From: Neobacillus bataviensis
Lineage (GTDB): Bacteria > Bacillota > Bacilli > Bacillales_B > DSM-18226
DNA length: 64,000 nt
Assembly (NCBI RefSeq): GCF_019969725.1
Contig: NZ_JAHXYW010000007.1
Coordinates: 124,001-188,000 of the forward strand
Direction of reading: 5' to 3'
Every line of letters begins with the position of its first letter. Position 1 is the first letter of the stretch. The position numbers and the translations under genes are program-made. The notes beneath the pieces were generated by a model. It was given only the letters and a program-made list of their open reading frames with translations, was not told the origin of the DNA and searched no databases. This document shows positions 51,392 to 60,778 of the stretch, piece by piece.

Positions 51392-51406
51392 AGAAAACGA
51401 TTTCAT
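51392..51406 (-). promoter_or_regulatory. cre site upstream of the giant secreted protein gene
   Basis: On the minus strand ATGAAATCGTTTTCT matches WTGNAANCGNWNNCW at every fixed position, 43 bp before the start codon. The rest of the 51350-51631 gap holds only A/T-rich sequence and a weak TATAAT (51604-51609) for the divergent gene. Confidence 0.6.
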
Positions 51407-51631
51407 AGGTCTTCTTTCCTGCATCTGGTTCCTCTATTATTCTACAAAATTTTCAAACTGAAAGATATATATTTTCTGTAAATTTATTATATAAATATTT
51501 TAAAAAATTTCATTAAATATGTACAAACAAGCACAAAATATGGTTATATAGAGGAGAAATTTTGTTTTACTTTTAATTGGTTAAATCTAAGTAATTATTT
51601 TAATATAATATTTATCAGGAGGATTTTTTCA

Positions 51632-52834
51632 ATGTATCGTTCCTGCAAAATTCGACAAAGGTTGAATGTCAGACCTCTAACCTTGATTTCACTAGCACTT
51701 TTACTATTTATCTTTACCTCTTTTCCCTCCCAGTCATCAGCACATGCGTATAGTGCAAGTTATACACAGATAACAATGAATCAAGAAAAGACCGAAGTGG
51801 TCTTCTCCATTGATACGTTGTCGATATTGGAGTTACTTCCAAAGATTGATAAAAATAAAAATTGGGTACTAGAAAAATCGGAAATTAACAGCGACAGGCA
51901 TCATTTAGATGAATTAATTACAGAGGGGCTTACTCTTGATAAGGGTAACAGGGAACTAGAACCGAAAATTGAAAAGATGAAAATCATCAAGAAAGGAAAT
52001 AAAGAATTTTTATCAACTTACATGAGCTATCCTGCATTCTCACCAGGTGAAACACTCTCTTATAATGATGGATTTTATTTCAATGACACGGGCACTAACT
52101 ATGTCGATCTCATCTCAGCATCCTATTTGGGTGAAACGAGCGAAGCAGTGTTAGAGGGAAAAAATAGAACCTGGACCTTTCTGGCCACCGAGGTGCAACA
52201 AGAGCAACAGGCTCCAGGGGGGCAATCGGTACAACAAAATACAAATCAAAGCCAAACGGACCAAGCAGAGCAGGAAAAATCCAATACTCCTACTTCCTGG
52301 TTCTCTTTTTTCAAATTAGGAATGATGCATATTTTAACCGGGTATGACCATTTATTATTTCTATTTGCCTTATTGTTAAGAAAACAAACCTTTAAACAAT
52401 ATGTTGCCATTGTCACTTCCTTTACCATTGCACACAGCATTACTCTTAGCTTAGCTGTCTTGGGCTTTGTTACCCTTCCATCTCGGTTTGTAGAGGCAAC
52501 AATTGCTCTAAGTATTTGTTACGTTGCTCTCGAAAATATCTTCCGAAAAGAGATTAAGTACCGGTGGAGTGTCACTTTCATGTTCGGTTTAATTCATGGT
52601 CTTGGTTTTGCTTCTATTTTAAGAGAAATGGCCATTCCAAAAAGCCATCTTGCCGTTGCCCTAATTAATTTTAACTTAGGAATTGAAGCTGTTCAGATTT
52701 CAATCGTTCTAATACTTCTGCCAATCCTGGCATTAATCCATAAGCAAAAGGCTTATGGATGGATTGTCCAAATTGGTTCAATAATCATCACCTTATTGGG
52801 TGCCTTTTGGTTAATTGAACGGATCTTTACTTAA
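51632..52834 (+). CDS. HupE/UreJ-type membrane protein with an extracytoplasmic domain
   Basis: 400 residues. The signal segment (residues about 15-37) precedes an extracytoplasmic region to about residue 190, a Gln-rich linker (190-220), and a HupE/UreJ_2 membrane domain of six to seven helices. Signature motifs are GMMHILTGYDHLLFLFALLL near residue 232, FTIAHSITL near residue 265 and GLIHGLGFASIL near residue 320. HupE relatives carry nickel or cobalt; the conserved His and Asp are present, but the metal is unproven. AGGAGG precedes the ATG. Confidence 0.82.
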   Translation: MYRSCKIRQRLNVRPLTLISLALLLFIFTSFPSQSSAHAYSASYTQITMNQEKTEVVFSIDTLSILELLPKIDKNKNWVLEKSEINSDRHHLDELITEGLTLDKGNRELEPKIEKMKIIKKGNKEFLSTYMSYPAFSPGETLSYNDGFYFNDTGTNYVDLISASYLGETSEAVLEGKNRTWTFLATEVQQEQQAPGGQSVQQNTNQSQTDQAEQEKSNTPTSWFSFFKLGMMHILTGYDHLLFLFALLLRKQTFKQYVAIVTSFTIAHSITLSLAVLGFVTLPSRFVEATIALSICYVALENIFRKEIKYRWSVTFMFGLIHGLGFASILREMAIPKSHLAVALINFNLGIEAVQISIVLILLPILALIHKQKAYGWIVQIGSIIITLLGAFWLIERIFT

Positions 52835-52857
52835 AAAATCAGATAGGTACTTCTTAA

Positions 52858-52896
52858 TAAAATTTTTCACTATTTTATTAAGAAGTATTTTTTGCT
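52858..52896 (+). terminator. Terminator of the HupE-like gene
   Basis: The stem TACTTCTTAATAAAA/TTTTATTAAGAAGTA is perfect over 15 bp and is followed by TTTTTTGC. Confidence 0.85.
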
Positions 52897-52959
52897 TTTT
52901 AATATGTTAAATTGAGATAATAACATTACCATATTTATCTATAAACGAGGGGTACAAAA

Positions 52960-54216
52960 ATGTTCAAGCAAAAAAATAAATCAAGGCATCTTGCCGCTAT
53001 TTCCCTTGCTGTGATGGCAATTGGGTTCATTGCTACAATGCCTTATCAGGATTCACTTTGGGGTGTAATCTTGCAGGGTGGTTTCGAAGCCGGACTTGTT
53101 GGAGGGCTAGCCGATTGGTTTGCCGTAACCGCTTTGTTTCGACATCCACTTGGTATTCCTATTCCACATACAGCTTTACTCCCCAAGAATCGTAAGAGAA
53201 TCATTGGGGGCATTATTTCAATGTTGGAAAACGATTGGCTGACAAAGGAAAGTATTCGTGAGAAAATTGATACCTTTCATTTCTCGGATAAAATTCTTTC
53301 CTTAATTGAAAAGGAATTACACTCGCCTGGTGTGCAAAAAAATTTCAAATCCCTTATTCAATATTTACTTAACAAAGTAGATATTAATAAAATTGCTCCC
53401 ATTATTGAAAAGGAAATAAAGAATTATCTAAATGAACTGGATATTAAACACTTTCTACCCTTACTTATTGATCAAGTATCGATTAGGAAATACGATGAAA
53501 AAGCACTTGATTTCGTATTAAAAGAGATTGATGAATGGGCATCTAGAGAAACAACGAAATACAAACTCGGGGGAATGGCAGTTGACGCTATTGAAAATAT
53601 AAAAGCAGATGGTATCATGCAGTTTGCTTTGAAGTCCTTTAGCAATCTGGTTAATGAGGAAAAATTAGGAGGAATTCTCCAGAATCTAATCCTTAAAGGT
53701 GTAGATAGTTTCCGTGATCCCTTTAATCAAAATAGACAAACCTTGCTCATTCATATCCATAATAAATTGCAAAACATTAAAAGTGATGAAAAGATTTATG
53801 ATGAGATTGAAAACTTTAAAACTCAATTGATAGACAAATGGGAACCGGAAGAAAAAATTATCGGCTTTTTAACTAAACTACAGCAGAAAGCTGTTGAAAC
53901 TTTAGAAGACCCTAAATTTATTAATGAATATTTATTGCCTTTAATCGAAAATAGCTTAAATGAATTTAAAGCAAATCCTGAAAAAATTAACAATCTGGAA
54001 TCTTGGATTAAGAAGCATATTTCCAACTTTGTTGATAATAATCATTCAAAAATAGGCAAACTCGTCGAAGAGAATTTAGAAAAGCTTGATAACGAAACAC
54101 TCATCAACATGATTGAAAACAATGTCGGAAAGGACCTCCAATGGATCCGGGTAAATGGGGCTGTTTGTGGATTTTTAATTGGCCTCGTATTAATTGGAAT
54201 TAAAACCTTTTTCTAA
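52960..54216 (+). CDS. DUF445 family membrane protein
   Basis: 418 residues. A hydrophobic N-terminal hairpin (residues about 10-55), containing GGFEAGLVGGLADWFAVTALFRHPLGIPIPHTALLP (a hallmark of DUF445), is followed by a long amphipathic helical region and a C-terminal membrane helix (GAVCGFLIGLVLIGIKTFF). It is related to YjiN of E. coli and to YheB of B. subtilis; yheB itself is missing from its usual place beside yheA here. Function unknown. GAGGGG precedes the ATG. Confidence 0.82.
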   Translation: MFKQKNKSRHLAAISLAVMAIGFIATMPYQDSLWGVILQGGFEAGLVGGLADWFAVTALFRHPLGIPIPHTALLPKNRKRIIGGIISMLENDWLTKESIREKIDTFHFSDKILSLIEKELHSPGVQKNFKSLIQYLLNKVDINKIAPIIEKEIKNYLNELDIKHFLPLLIDQVSIRKYDEKALDFVLKEIDEWASRETTKYKLGGMAVDAIENIKADGIMQFALKSFSNLVNEEKLGGILQNLILKGVDSFRDPFNQNRQTLLIHIHNKLQNIKSDEKIYDEIENFKTQLIDKWEPEEKIIGFLTKLQQKAVETLEDPKFINEYLLPLIENSLNEFKANPEKINNLESWIKKHISNFVDNNHSKIGKLVEENLEKLDNETLINMIENNVGKDLQWIRVNGAVCGFLIGLVLIGIKTFF

Positions 54217-54245
54217 GCAGCCGTATTTTGGGGCTGCTTTTTTTC
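54214..54245 (+). terminator. Terminator of the DUF445 gene
   Basis: AAGCAGCC pairs with GGCTGCTT and is followed by TTTTTTT. Confidence 0.85.
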
Positions 54246-54352
54246 TGAAAAAAAAACAAATTATGTCCTATGAAATGAAAGTTCTTTTTCCATGTAGTTC
54301 TTCATATTTAGTACTGAAGTCATATTTTTTAACATAATAAGGAGGCTGAGGA

Positions 54353-54718
54353 ATGGGGATCAGGTTTATTAAAATCTCTGTCGTGTATTTTGTCATTGGG
54401 GTTTGTATGGGAATGTATATGTCCATGACAGAGAAATTTGACCTAACGCCAGTACATGTCCATGTTAATTTGTTAGGATGGGTGTCAATGGCCCTAGCTG
54501 GACTCATTTATGCGTTTTATCCAAGTGCAGCGGAAACAGGATTAGCAAAAGTTCACTTTTGGCTCCATAATATTGCATTGCCTATCATGATGATTGCCCT
54601 CGCGTGCTTAGTTTCTGGAGTTGAATCCGCTGGTCCTTTCATTGCCATTGGCGGAACATTTTTGGTTCTGGCCATCATTCTCTTCGCCATAAATATCCTA
54701 AAGAATGTTAAGAGCTAG
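54353..54718 (+). CDS. Small haem-copper-oxidase-like membrane protein
   Basis: 121 residues with four membrane helices. The segment HVHVNLLGWVSMALAGLIYAFYP and the later VHFWLHNIALPIMMI resemble the haem-binding helices of cytochrome oxidase subunit I (His residues in HVHVN and in FWLHN). The protein is far too short for an oxidase. Proteins of this kind are common in Bacillaceae and are annotated as cytochrome oxidase-like; function unknown. GGAGG lies seven bases before the ATG. Confidence 0.75.
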   Translation: MGIRFIKISVVYFVIGVCMGMYMSMTEKFDLTPVHVHVNLLGWVSMALAGLIYAFYPSAAETGLAKVHFWLHNIALPIMMIALACLVSGVESAGPFIAIGGTFLVLAIILFAINILKNVKS

Positions 54719-54745
54719 CATAGCAGTGAAAGAATAATGATATTA

Positions 54746-54773
54746 ACAAAGGACCCCAGGGGGGTCCTTTGTT
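54746..54773 (+). terminator. Terminator after the haem-copper-like gene
   Basis: AAAGGACCCC pairs with GGGGTCCTTT across a 3-base loop and is followed by GTTT. Confidence 0.75.
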
Positions 54774-54808
54774 TCAATAATCGCAAACCATAATCTATAT
54801 CCAATTTA

Positions 54809-55696
54809 TTAATTAAAGCTGTTTCGATAAACATAAGGATCTTTAGGCTGGTTGATTGTTTTATAACTTGTCACTTTGATAACAGGAATTCTTGCCTTCA
54901 TTGGAGGATAATATACGGTATCCACTTTTCCTGTTACCTGGTACCATTGGTCATTTGGAATATGAATGTCATTCGGGAATTGAATCATCATACCAAAGGC
55001 CCCAGAGTCTGCTATACAATGGATAATCCCAAACCGAAGTAAAAAGATTTGATTGTTGTTTAGGCTAGGACCGTTATAAGAGAAACCTTTAAAAGTAATT
55101 GTTTTCCCTACGAAATCTCCCGAATAATTATAAATAACTTCTAATGCTTTTAAATAATCATTATCAGTTAAAGTAATGTCTTCTTTTACTTTATATGACT
55201 TGGACTCCTTACGAACTAAATCTAAGAAGGCATCTTGCCCTAAAAATTGGCTCATATCAGGATTAAGAACTTGATGCATTCCGTACTTATCATTTCCATC
55301 TTCTAAATTAGGGAATTGAAACCCTTTAGCATTCACTAGCTGTGAATCCAAAGTTGCAACAGGTAAAAGAACACCTGTAAGAGCAGGTATTAATACAAAC
55401 GTGTAAGATAAAAATCTTTTTACCTTTTTTCCTTTGGATACTTTCTTTTTGTCAAATTCATGATTGTGTTCGTGATCATGGTCGTGGTGACAATCACAAC
55501 CAATATGGTCCTTTTGTTGCTTCTTGTCAGCTAAATACCATCTTATTCCTTCCGCAATCGTCAACAAAAATAACACCACGACCATGCTTTTAGATAGGAA
55601 GGCATATTTCATGTTTATATATTTTGAAATGTTCCCTGAAAGGTGCAGAGTAAAAAATAAGTTGGTAAACAATAATAAGATTACAACTCTAAACAT
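54809..55696 (-). CDS. ycgQ: YcgQ-like TIGR03943 family protein (permease partner)
   Basis: 295 residues. Three N-terminal membrane helices are interrupted by a very His-rich cytoplasmic loop (CDCHHDHDHEHNHEF, near residue 69), followed by an extracytoplasmic domain of about 170 residues. The C-terminal domain contains FRFGIIHCIADSGAFG-like segments (LLRFGIIHCIADSG). The gene starts 13 bp after the ycgR-like permease gene. The pair is widespread and probably handles a metal ion, judged by the His-rich loop. AGGAGG precedes the ATG. Confidence 0.78.
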   Translation of the reverse strand: MFRVVILLLFTNLFFTLHLSGNISKYINMKYAFLSKSMVVVLFLLTIAEGIRWYLADKKQQKDHIGCDCHHDHDHEHNHEFDKKKVSKGKKVKRFLSYTFVLIPALTGVLLPVATLDSQLVNAKGFQFPNLEDGNDKYGMHQVLNPDMSQFLGQDAFLDLVRKESKSYKVKEDITLTDNDYLKALEVIYNYSGDFVGKTITFKGFSYNGPSLNNNQIFLLRFGIIHCIADSGAFGMMIQFPNDIHIPNDQWYQVTGKVDTVYYPPMKARIPVIKVTSYKTINQPKDPYVYRNSFN

Positions 55697-55708
55697 TTAA
55701 ATCCTCCT

Positions 55709-56578
55709 TTACAGAAGAAGTGAGCCAATGAATACAAAGACTGAAATTAAAGTAACTAAAATAATAACGATTTTTTTCTGGAAATAACCAGTCATCATCA
55801 AAACATTTTTTATATCTAACATGGGCCCTAATACCAGAAAAGCGACAATAGAACTTTGGCCGAAACTATTTCTAAATGATGAAGCAACAAAAGCATCCGC
55901 TTCCGAACAAATCGATAAGATAAACGCTAAGCCCATCATGACTAAAATTGCAGTCACCTTTGTATCACCTAAAGTAAGCAGAATCTTTGTAGGTACATAA
56001 ACCTGCATAGCAGCAGCAATCAATGACCCCATAACCAGAAATTTAGCTACACTTAGAAATTCATCAATTGTATGTGTAACAACACTAATCAGCTTTTGTT
56101 TTGTGTTTTGGTTTGAATGATCATGGGCGTGCACATCAATTTTCTCTTTCAATGGATTTTCTTTGATAACAAAAGATAGAACAATACCAACCAAAATAGA
56201 AACAACTAACGCTAAACCTGCTCTGTAAAAAACCATTGTCCAACTATCACCAAATGCGATAAATGTGGCGAATACTACAATGGGATTGATAATAGGTGAT
56301 GAGAGCATAAAGGAAATAGCCGCATGAGGGGCTACCCCCTTCTTTATTAATCTTGAAGCTATCGGGACTATTCCACATTCACACCCAGGGAATAATACCC
56401 CTAAAAAACTAGCTGTAATAACCGATAAAAATCTATTTTTAGGCATCAATCGAATAATCATATTTTCAGATACGAATACTTCAATCAGTGCAGAAATTAA
56501 TGCCCCGATGACAATAAAAGGAATAGCTTCAATCACAATGCTGATAAAAATCGTATTTAATTGCAATAATCGATCCAT
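55709..56578 (-). CDS. ycgR: YcgR-like permease (DUF318/ArsP family)
   Basis: 289 residues, eight or so membrane helices. Motifs typical of the family are FLGVLFPGCECGIVPIASRLI (with the conserved Cys residues), AISFMLSSPIINPIVVFATF and ICSEADAFVASSF. A small His segment (DVHAHDHSNQN) lies in the central loop near residue 155. ArsP-like relatives export organoarsenicals, but the substrate of YcgR is unknown. The ATG at 56578 follows GGAGG. It is the first gene of the pair with ycgQ. Confidence 0.8.
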   Translation of the reverse strand: MDRLLQLNTIFISIVIEAIPFIVIGALISALIEVFVSENMIIRLMPKNRFLSVITASFLGVLFPGCECGIVPIASRLIKKGVAPHAAISFMLSSPIINPIVVFATFIAFGDSWTMVFYRAGLALVVSILVGIVLSFVIKENPLKEKIDVHAHDHSNQNTKQKLISVVTHTIDEFLSVAKFLVMGSLIAAAMQVYVPTKILLTLGDTKVTAILVMMGLAFILSICSEADAFVASSFRNSFGQSSIVAFLVLGPMLDIKNVLMMTGYFQKKIVIILVTLISVFVFIGSLLL

Positions 56579-56647
56579 AGAAGTACCTCCTTGAAGAAAC
56601 ACTTCATTTACTAGGTTTATTTAAAAACAAATTCTATCATATCAAAA

Positions 56648-56663
56648 AACAATGTATATTGTT
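56648..56663. promoter_or_regulatory. Inverted repeat upstream of ycgRQ
   Basis: AACAATgtatATTGTT, two 6-bp arms and a 4-bp spacer, lies 70 bp upstream of the permease start. It could be an operator; its regulator is unknown and it does not fit a Fur or Zur box. Confidence 0.3.
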
Positions 56664-56744
56664 ATGTTTTCATTTTCCAAATGTGGTAGATTACTTGTTT
56701 TAAAGAATAAATACATCATACTACTTTAATTTGAAAAACAAAAA

Positions 56745-56779
56745 CAAAAAGACAGCTCCTTCAAAATCGGAACTGCCTA
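56745..56779 (-). terminator. Terminator of the acid phosphatase gene
   Basis: GGCAGTTCC pairs imperfectly with GGAGCTGTC, followed on the minus strand by TTTTTGTTTTTG. Confidence 0.6.
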
Positions 56780-56795
56780 ATGATATTCACGAAAA

Positions 56796-57608
56796 TCATG
56801 GTTGAAATGGCTCTAAATTATCTTTCCTTAGCTTTGCTTTTTCAGGATCAGATCTTCTGGAATCATATTGATAAATGGCACCTTCCCAATCTCCATACAT
56901 TGGATTAGGGAAAACGATTAACTTCCTTCCAAATTCACTCCTTTGTTTGTCGGCCATTTGTGCTCTTTGGGTTACAGATAGCCCCTCAAATCCACTGAAA
57001 TCCCCAAGATTATCACCAAACAACAACACAATATCGTGTGTTTGGGCAACCTGCAGACGTCGTGCTTCTTTTCCTCTTTCACCCTTTTGCTTCAATAAAA
57101 CATGTGCTGCATCCGCTTGAGGCGCTCCAATATTTTGTAAATTTTTTATCGTTGATGCTTTTTGAGCCTCTTTACGATTGGATATATAGTAAATTGCTAC
57201 GCCCTTTGAATCAGCATACCTTAAAAAGTCTATCGCTCCTGGTAAAGCTTTGGCTGCAGAACGTTCAACCCACGTTCCCCAATTTAAATATGGACTTGGT
57301 GGTGACATGATTTTCTGAGCGAATAGCGGGCTATTATCAATTACGGTCTCATCTAAATCCAGAACAATTGCAGGCTTCAACCCTTGTTTCCATTGTTTTT
57401 TACTAAGGATGTCATCCAATCTCATTTTTCCAATGTTATATCCTTGATAAAATAATGCCCTTGCCTCCCCTGCTTTTTGAAACCAAAGAACTGACATGGT
57501 ATTTTGCTCCTGCAAAGGGTTAATAACGGTTTGTGACTTCGCCTGATCACAGGAAAAAGTAAAAAATAAGGTCAATGCTGTGATACAGATTATTTTACTC
57601 TTCTCCAA
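56796..57608 (-). CDS. Class C acid phosphatase / 5'-nucleotidase, lipoprotein e(P4) family
   Basis: 270 residues. The signal peptide ends in a lipobox, TFSC (Cys at residue 20). The DDDD-type HAD motifs follow: VLDLDETVIDNSP near residue 82 and FGDNLGDFSG near residue 198. Members dephosphorylate nucleotides or flavin nucleotides outside the cell so that nucleosides and phosphate can be taken up. GGAGG lies eight bases before the TTG start. Located beside, but not in an operon with, the permease genes. Confidence 0.87.
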   Translation of the reverse strand: MEKSKIICITALTLFFTFSCDQAKSQTVINPLQEQNTMSVLWFQKAGEARALFYQGYNIGKMRLDDILSKKQWKQGLKPAIVLDLDETVIDNSPLFAQKIMSPPSPYLNWGTWVERSAAKALPGAIDFLRYADSKGVAIYYISNRKEAQKASTIKNLQNIGAPQADAAHVLLKQKGERGKEARRLQVAQTHDIVLLFGDNLGDFSGFEGLSVTQRAQMADKQRSEFGRKLIVFPNPMYGDWEGAIYQYDSRRSDPEKAKLRKDNLEPFQP

Positions 57609-57651
57609 TATTTGGACCTCCTTTTTGATTCCATATTAGTATGTGGAATCA

Positions 57652-57690
57652 AAATAAAAAAATGAGGCCCTTTTTCCTGGGCCTCATTTA
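57652..57690 (-). terminator. Terminator of the amino acid permease gene
   Basis: AAATGAGGCCC pairs with GGGCCTCATTT (perfect 11 bp), followed on the minus strand by TTTTTTTATTTT. Confidence 0.88.
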
Positions 57691-57693
57691 CAC

Positions 57694-59094
57694 TTAACTT
57701 ATTTGTTTTTTAGAAGTAGTTTGGTTTAAATCTCTTTTATGAAAACCTTTTAAATAATAAACTCCAACCAAGAATACTAGGAAGAGCGGGCCTATCACTA
57801 AGGCAATTCTTGTATCCGGATTATAGGCCATTAGAGCAATAACAAAGGCTAAAAAGGCTAATGAGATATACGAAGTAATTGGGAATAAAGGAACTTTGTA
57901 TTTTAAATTCGTCACTTCATTTGGCCTTAAGGATCTACGATAACGAATTTGCGATAACAGGATTACTCCCCATGTCCAAATCGCTCCAAATGTTGCAATA
58001 CTAGTCACCCAGGTAAAAACTTTTGCCGGAACGATATAGTTCAGCACTACGCCAATTAATAAAGCACCCGCAGAAGCTAAAACCGCAATGCCTGGAACAC
58101 CATTTTTTGTTACTTTAGCAAAATTCTGCGGTGCTTCACCATGCTCCGCCAGATTGAATAGCATCCGTGCTGTACTAAAAATACCGCTGTTACAAGAGGA
58201 AAGTGCTGCCGTTAACACGACAAAGTTAATAATTCCTGCAGCACCCGGAATGCCTATTTTTTCAAAAGTAAGAACAAACGGACTTCCTTTCGTTCCAATT
58301 TCTTCCCATGGATAAATCGACATGATCACAAACAAGGCACCTACATAAAAAATTAAAATTCGCCAGAAGACAGAGTCAATCGCCCTTGAAAGAGATTTCT
58401 CCGGATTCTTTACTTCCCCAGCCGTTACCCCAATCATTTCAATTCCAAGATAGGCAAACATAACCATTTGTAAGGACAGGAGAACACCTTTTATTCCATT
58501 TGGGAAAAAGCCGCCATGTTCCCATAAATTTTTAATTCCTGTTGCAAGGCCGCCGTTTCCTAATCCAAAGAAAATCATTCCAGCTCCTACAACAATCATA
58601 GCCAAAATAGTTACAATTTTAATAAGAGCAAACCAGAATTCCAATTCCCCATACGCTTTAACCGCTAAAAAGTTTACAGTTGCCATAATGACAAGTGCAG
58701 CAAGTGCCCAAATCCAACGTGGAACACCCGGGTACCAATATTCCATATAGATTCCCACTGCCGTAATTTCAGCCATACAAGTAACGACCCACAAAAACCA
58801 ATAATTCCAGCCTGTTATATAGCCTGCAAGCGGTCCCAAATAATCACGTGCGTATTTACTAAATGAACCGGCAACAGGTTTTTGAATCGCCATTTCCCCA
58901 AGGGCTCTCATAATGAAAAACATAATCAAGCCACTAAAGGCGTATCCAAATAAAATACCCGGTCCAGCCATTTTAATTGCGGTTGCAGAACCTAAAAACA
59001 GTCCAACCCCGATCGCTGCCCCTAAAGACATCAAGGTAATATGCCTTTCTTCTAAACCGCGATGAAGTTCTTTGCCATGAGTGTTCTTGCTCAT
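57694..59094 (-). CDS. Amino acid permease (APC family), probable alanine/proline transporter
   Basis: 466 residues with 12 membrane helices. Motifs of the AAT branch are RHITLMSLGAAIGVGLFLGS near the N-terminus, ALGEMAIQKPVAGSFSKYA and FAYLGIEMIGVTAGEVKNPEKS. In B. subtilis the similar AlaP (YtnA) is the main alanine transporter. Here the gene is divergent from adeR-ald, so alanine is the likely substrate; this is inferred from the context. A perfect cre site lies 140 bp upstream of the start, suggesting catabolite repression. GGGGAG precedes the ATG. Confidence 0.85.
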   Translation of the reverse strand: MSKNTHGKELHRGLEERHITLMSLGAAIGVGLFLGSATAIKMAGPGILFGYAFSGLIMFFIMRALGEMAIQKPVAGSFSKYARDYLGPLAGYITGWNYWFLWVVTCMAEITAVGIYMEYWYPGVPRWIWALAALVIMATVNFLAVKAYGELEFWFALIKIVTILAMIVVGAGMIFFGLGNGGLATGIKNLWEHGGFFPNGIKGVLLSLQMVMFAYLGIEMIGVTAGEVKNPEKSLSRAIDSVFWRILIFYVGALFVIMSIYPWEEIGTKGSPFVLTFEKIGIPGAAGIINFVVLTAALSSCNSGIFSTARMLFNLAEHGEAPQNFAKVTKNGVPGIAVLASAGALLIGVVLNYIVPAKVFTWVTSIATFGAIWTWGVILLSQIRYRRSLRPNEVTNLKYKVPLFPITSYISLAFLAFVIALMAYNPDTRIALVIGPLFLVFLVGVYYLKGFHKRDLNQTTSKKQIS

Positions 59095-59232
59095 ATATTA
59101 ATCTCCCCCTGATTAATCAACTTCAATTTCTCTTCCATCCACTTTATTTGATTTTATTACAATAGTAACAATATTATTTATTTTACCACAACGGTATAAA
59201 GTATTAGTGTTTTCTCCTCCCTTTTTCCTAAT

Positions 59233-59247
59233 TGATAACGCTTTCAA
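59233..59247 (-). promoter_or_regulatory. cre site upstream of the amino acid permease gene
   Basis: On the minus strand TTGAAAGCGTTATCA matches WTGNAANCGNWNNCW at every fixed position. The remainder of the 59095-59409 intergenic region is A/T-rich with no other clear site. Confidence 0.6.
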
Positions 59248-59409
59248 AATAAATTTTTTTTAAATAATTACTTTTTTGAATATTTCTTGAAATTATTTTA
59301 ACATTATTGTGAACGATTTTTTTTGTAAAAAACCAAGAAATTTGCGCTTTTATTTTGTAAAATTAAACAAAGGAATATTATTAATTCTTCCATTATGGAG
59401 GTTACCAGT

Positions 59410-60648
59410 TTGAGTAATAAATTACACGACCCTTTTAGAACGGCATTTGATAGTTTAGATGATTTTGCTGACCTCATTAGTCAGGTTTTGAAGTGTCCTG
59501 TGACCATTGAGGATTCGAATCATCGGCTTCTTGCCTATAGCACCCATGATGAACGGACGGATTCAGCAAGAATTTCGACGATTATTGGCCGCAGAGTTCC
59601 AGAGAAAGTTATTAATCAATTATGGAAAGAAGGAACGATCCCTTCTCTCCTTAAAACAAAGGAGCCAATTCGTGTAAAGAGTATAGATGATGTAGGACTC
59701 AGCAACAGGGTCGCTATTTCGATTTGGAAGCAGGATGAGGTAATCGGATTTATTTGGGCATTGGAAATCGACAAATCCTTAACGGATGATGATTTCAGCC
59801 TATTAAAACAGGCTGCAGCTGCTGCCAAAAATAAACTCCTTCAGCTTCAGACAAGGAAAAATAAAAAGGAAGAACGTTCACAGGAATTTTTCTGGAAGCT
59901 TTTAACAGGTCATTTGAAGGTTCAGGAAGAAATATATGAAAACTTCCATACTTTGCAAATAACACCTTCGTCTTCGTTCGCCGTTTTAGTTTTTCAGTTT
60001 AATGAAAATATCACTAGTAAAGAAGAGCAAAACATCTCTTATCTTTTAAAGACAAACCAGCGGCTGAAAATAATGCTTTATACTATAGACTGTAACCAGC
60101 TCATTCTATTAATTTCTGCTGAAGGATTAGAAAACCCGCTTACAGAGCTTGAACAATTTAGCCAGCTTTTTGTACTGAAGATGGGGGATCGATACGGAGT
60201 TAGGGATATCACACCTGTTTTGAGTGGTATTTATAAGGATTATCAAAAAATCAGACAAGCCTATGAGGAGACATTATCTGTTTTATCTATTAAACAAAAA
60301 TTCCCTTTCGAAACCAAAGACATATACAATTATCAAAAGCTTGGCATTTATCAATTCTTAGGTCTCCTGTTGGAAAAAAGGAAAACCGAAGAATATGAAA
60401 ACTATTCCTTAACAAAATTACACGATTATGATCAGAAGCATAATAGCAATCTCGTGGAAACCTTAGAGATTTTTTTAAATAATGATAATAACATTAATGA
60501 TGCTGCTAAGGAATTAAATGTCCACGCCAATACGTTAAATTATCGCTTGAAAAGGATCGCAGAAATTGGCGAAGTAAATTTTAAGGATCCGAATCAAAAA
60601 ATGATGCTCTACTTAGATTTAAAACTTGAAAAATATCAGGGGATTTGA
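59410..60648 (+). CDS. adeR: PucR-type activator of alanine dehydrogenase, AdeR
   Basis: 412 residues. The N-terminal GAF-like sensor spans about residues 10-150. A central GGDEF-like/CdaR domain follows and the C-terminal helix-turn-helix is near residues 350-400 (FLNNDNNINDAAKELNVHANTLNYRLKRIAEI). B. subtilis AdeR (YukF) lies directly upstream of ald and activates it when alanine is present. The start is the TTG at 59410, eight bases after GGAGG; the ATG five codons upstream overlaps that site. A stem GGGGATTT/AAATCCCC (60639-60667) closes the gene. Confidence 0.82.
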   Translation: MSNKLHDPFRTAFDSLDDFADLISQVLKCPVTIEDSNHRLLAYSTHDERTDSARISTIIGRRVPEKVINQLWKEGTIPSLLKTKEPIRVKSIDDVGLSNRVAISIWKQDEVIGFIWALEIDKSLTDDDFSLLKQAAAAAKNKLLQLQTRKNKKEERSQEFFWKLLTGHLKVQEEIYENFHTLQITPSSSFAVLVFQFNENITSKEEQNISYLLKTNQRLKIMLYTIDCNQLILLISAEGLENPLTELEQFSQLFVLKMGDRYGVRDITPVLSGIYKDYQKIRQAYEETLSVLSIKQKFPFETKDIYNYQKLGIYQFLGLLLEKRKTEEYENYSLTKLHDYDQKHNSNLVETLEIFLNNDNNINDAAKELNVHANTLNYRLKRIAEIGEVNFKDPNQKMMLYLDLKLEKYQGI

Positions 60649-60778
60649 ACTTTTTGTGAAAATCCCCAAAAAGAGAAAGAATCTTTCTCCGTTCTTAACA
60701 AAGAAATTTTATTGCGAACCTTTTATACTTTAGCCATAGGTAAATTACTTTTAAGTTAATTAGGGAGGAATTTAGGTT

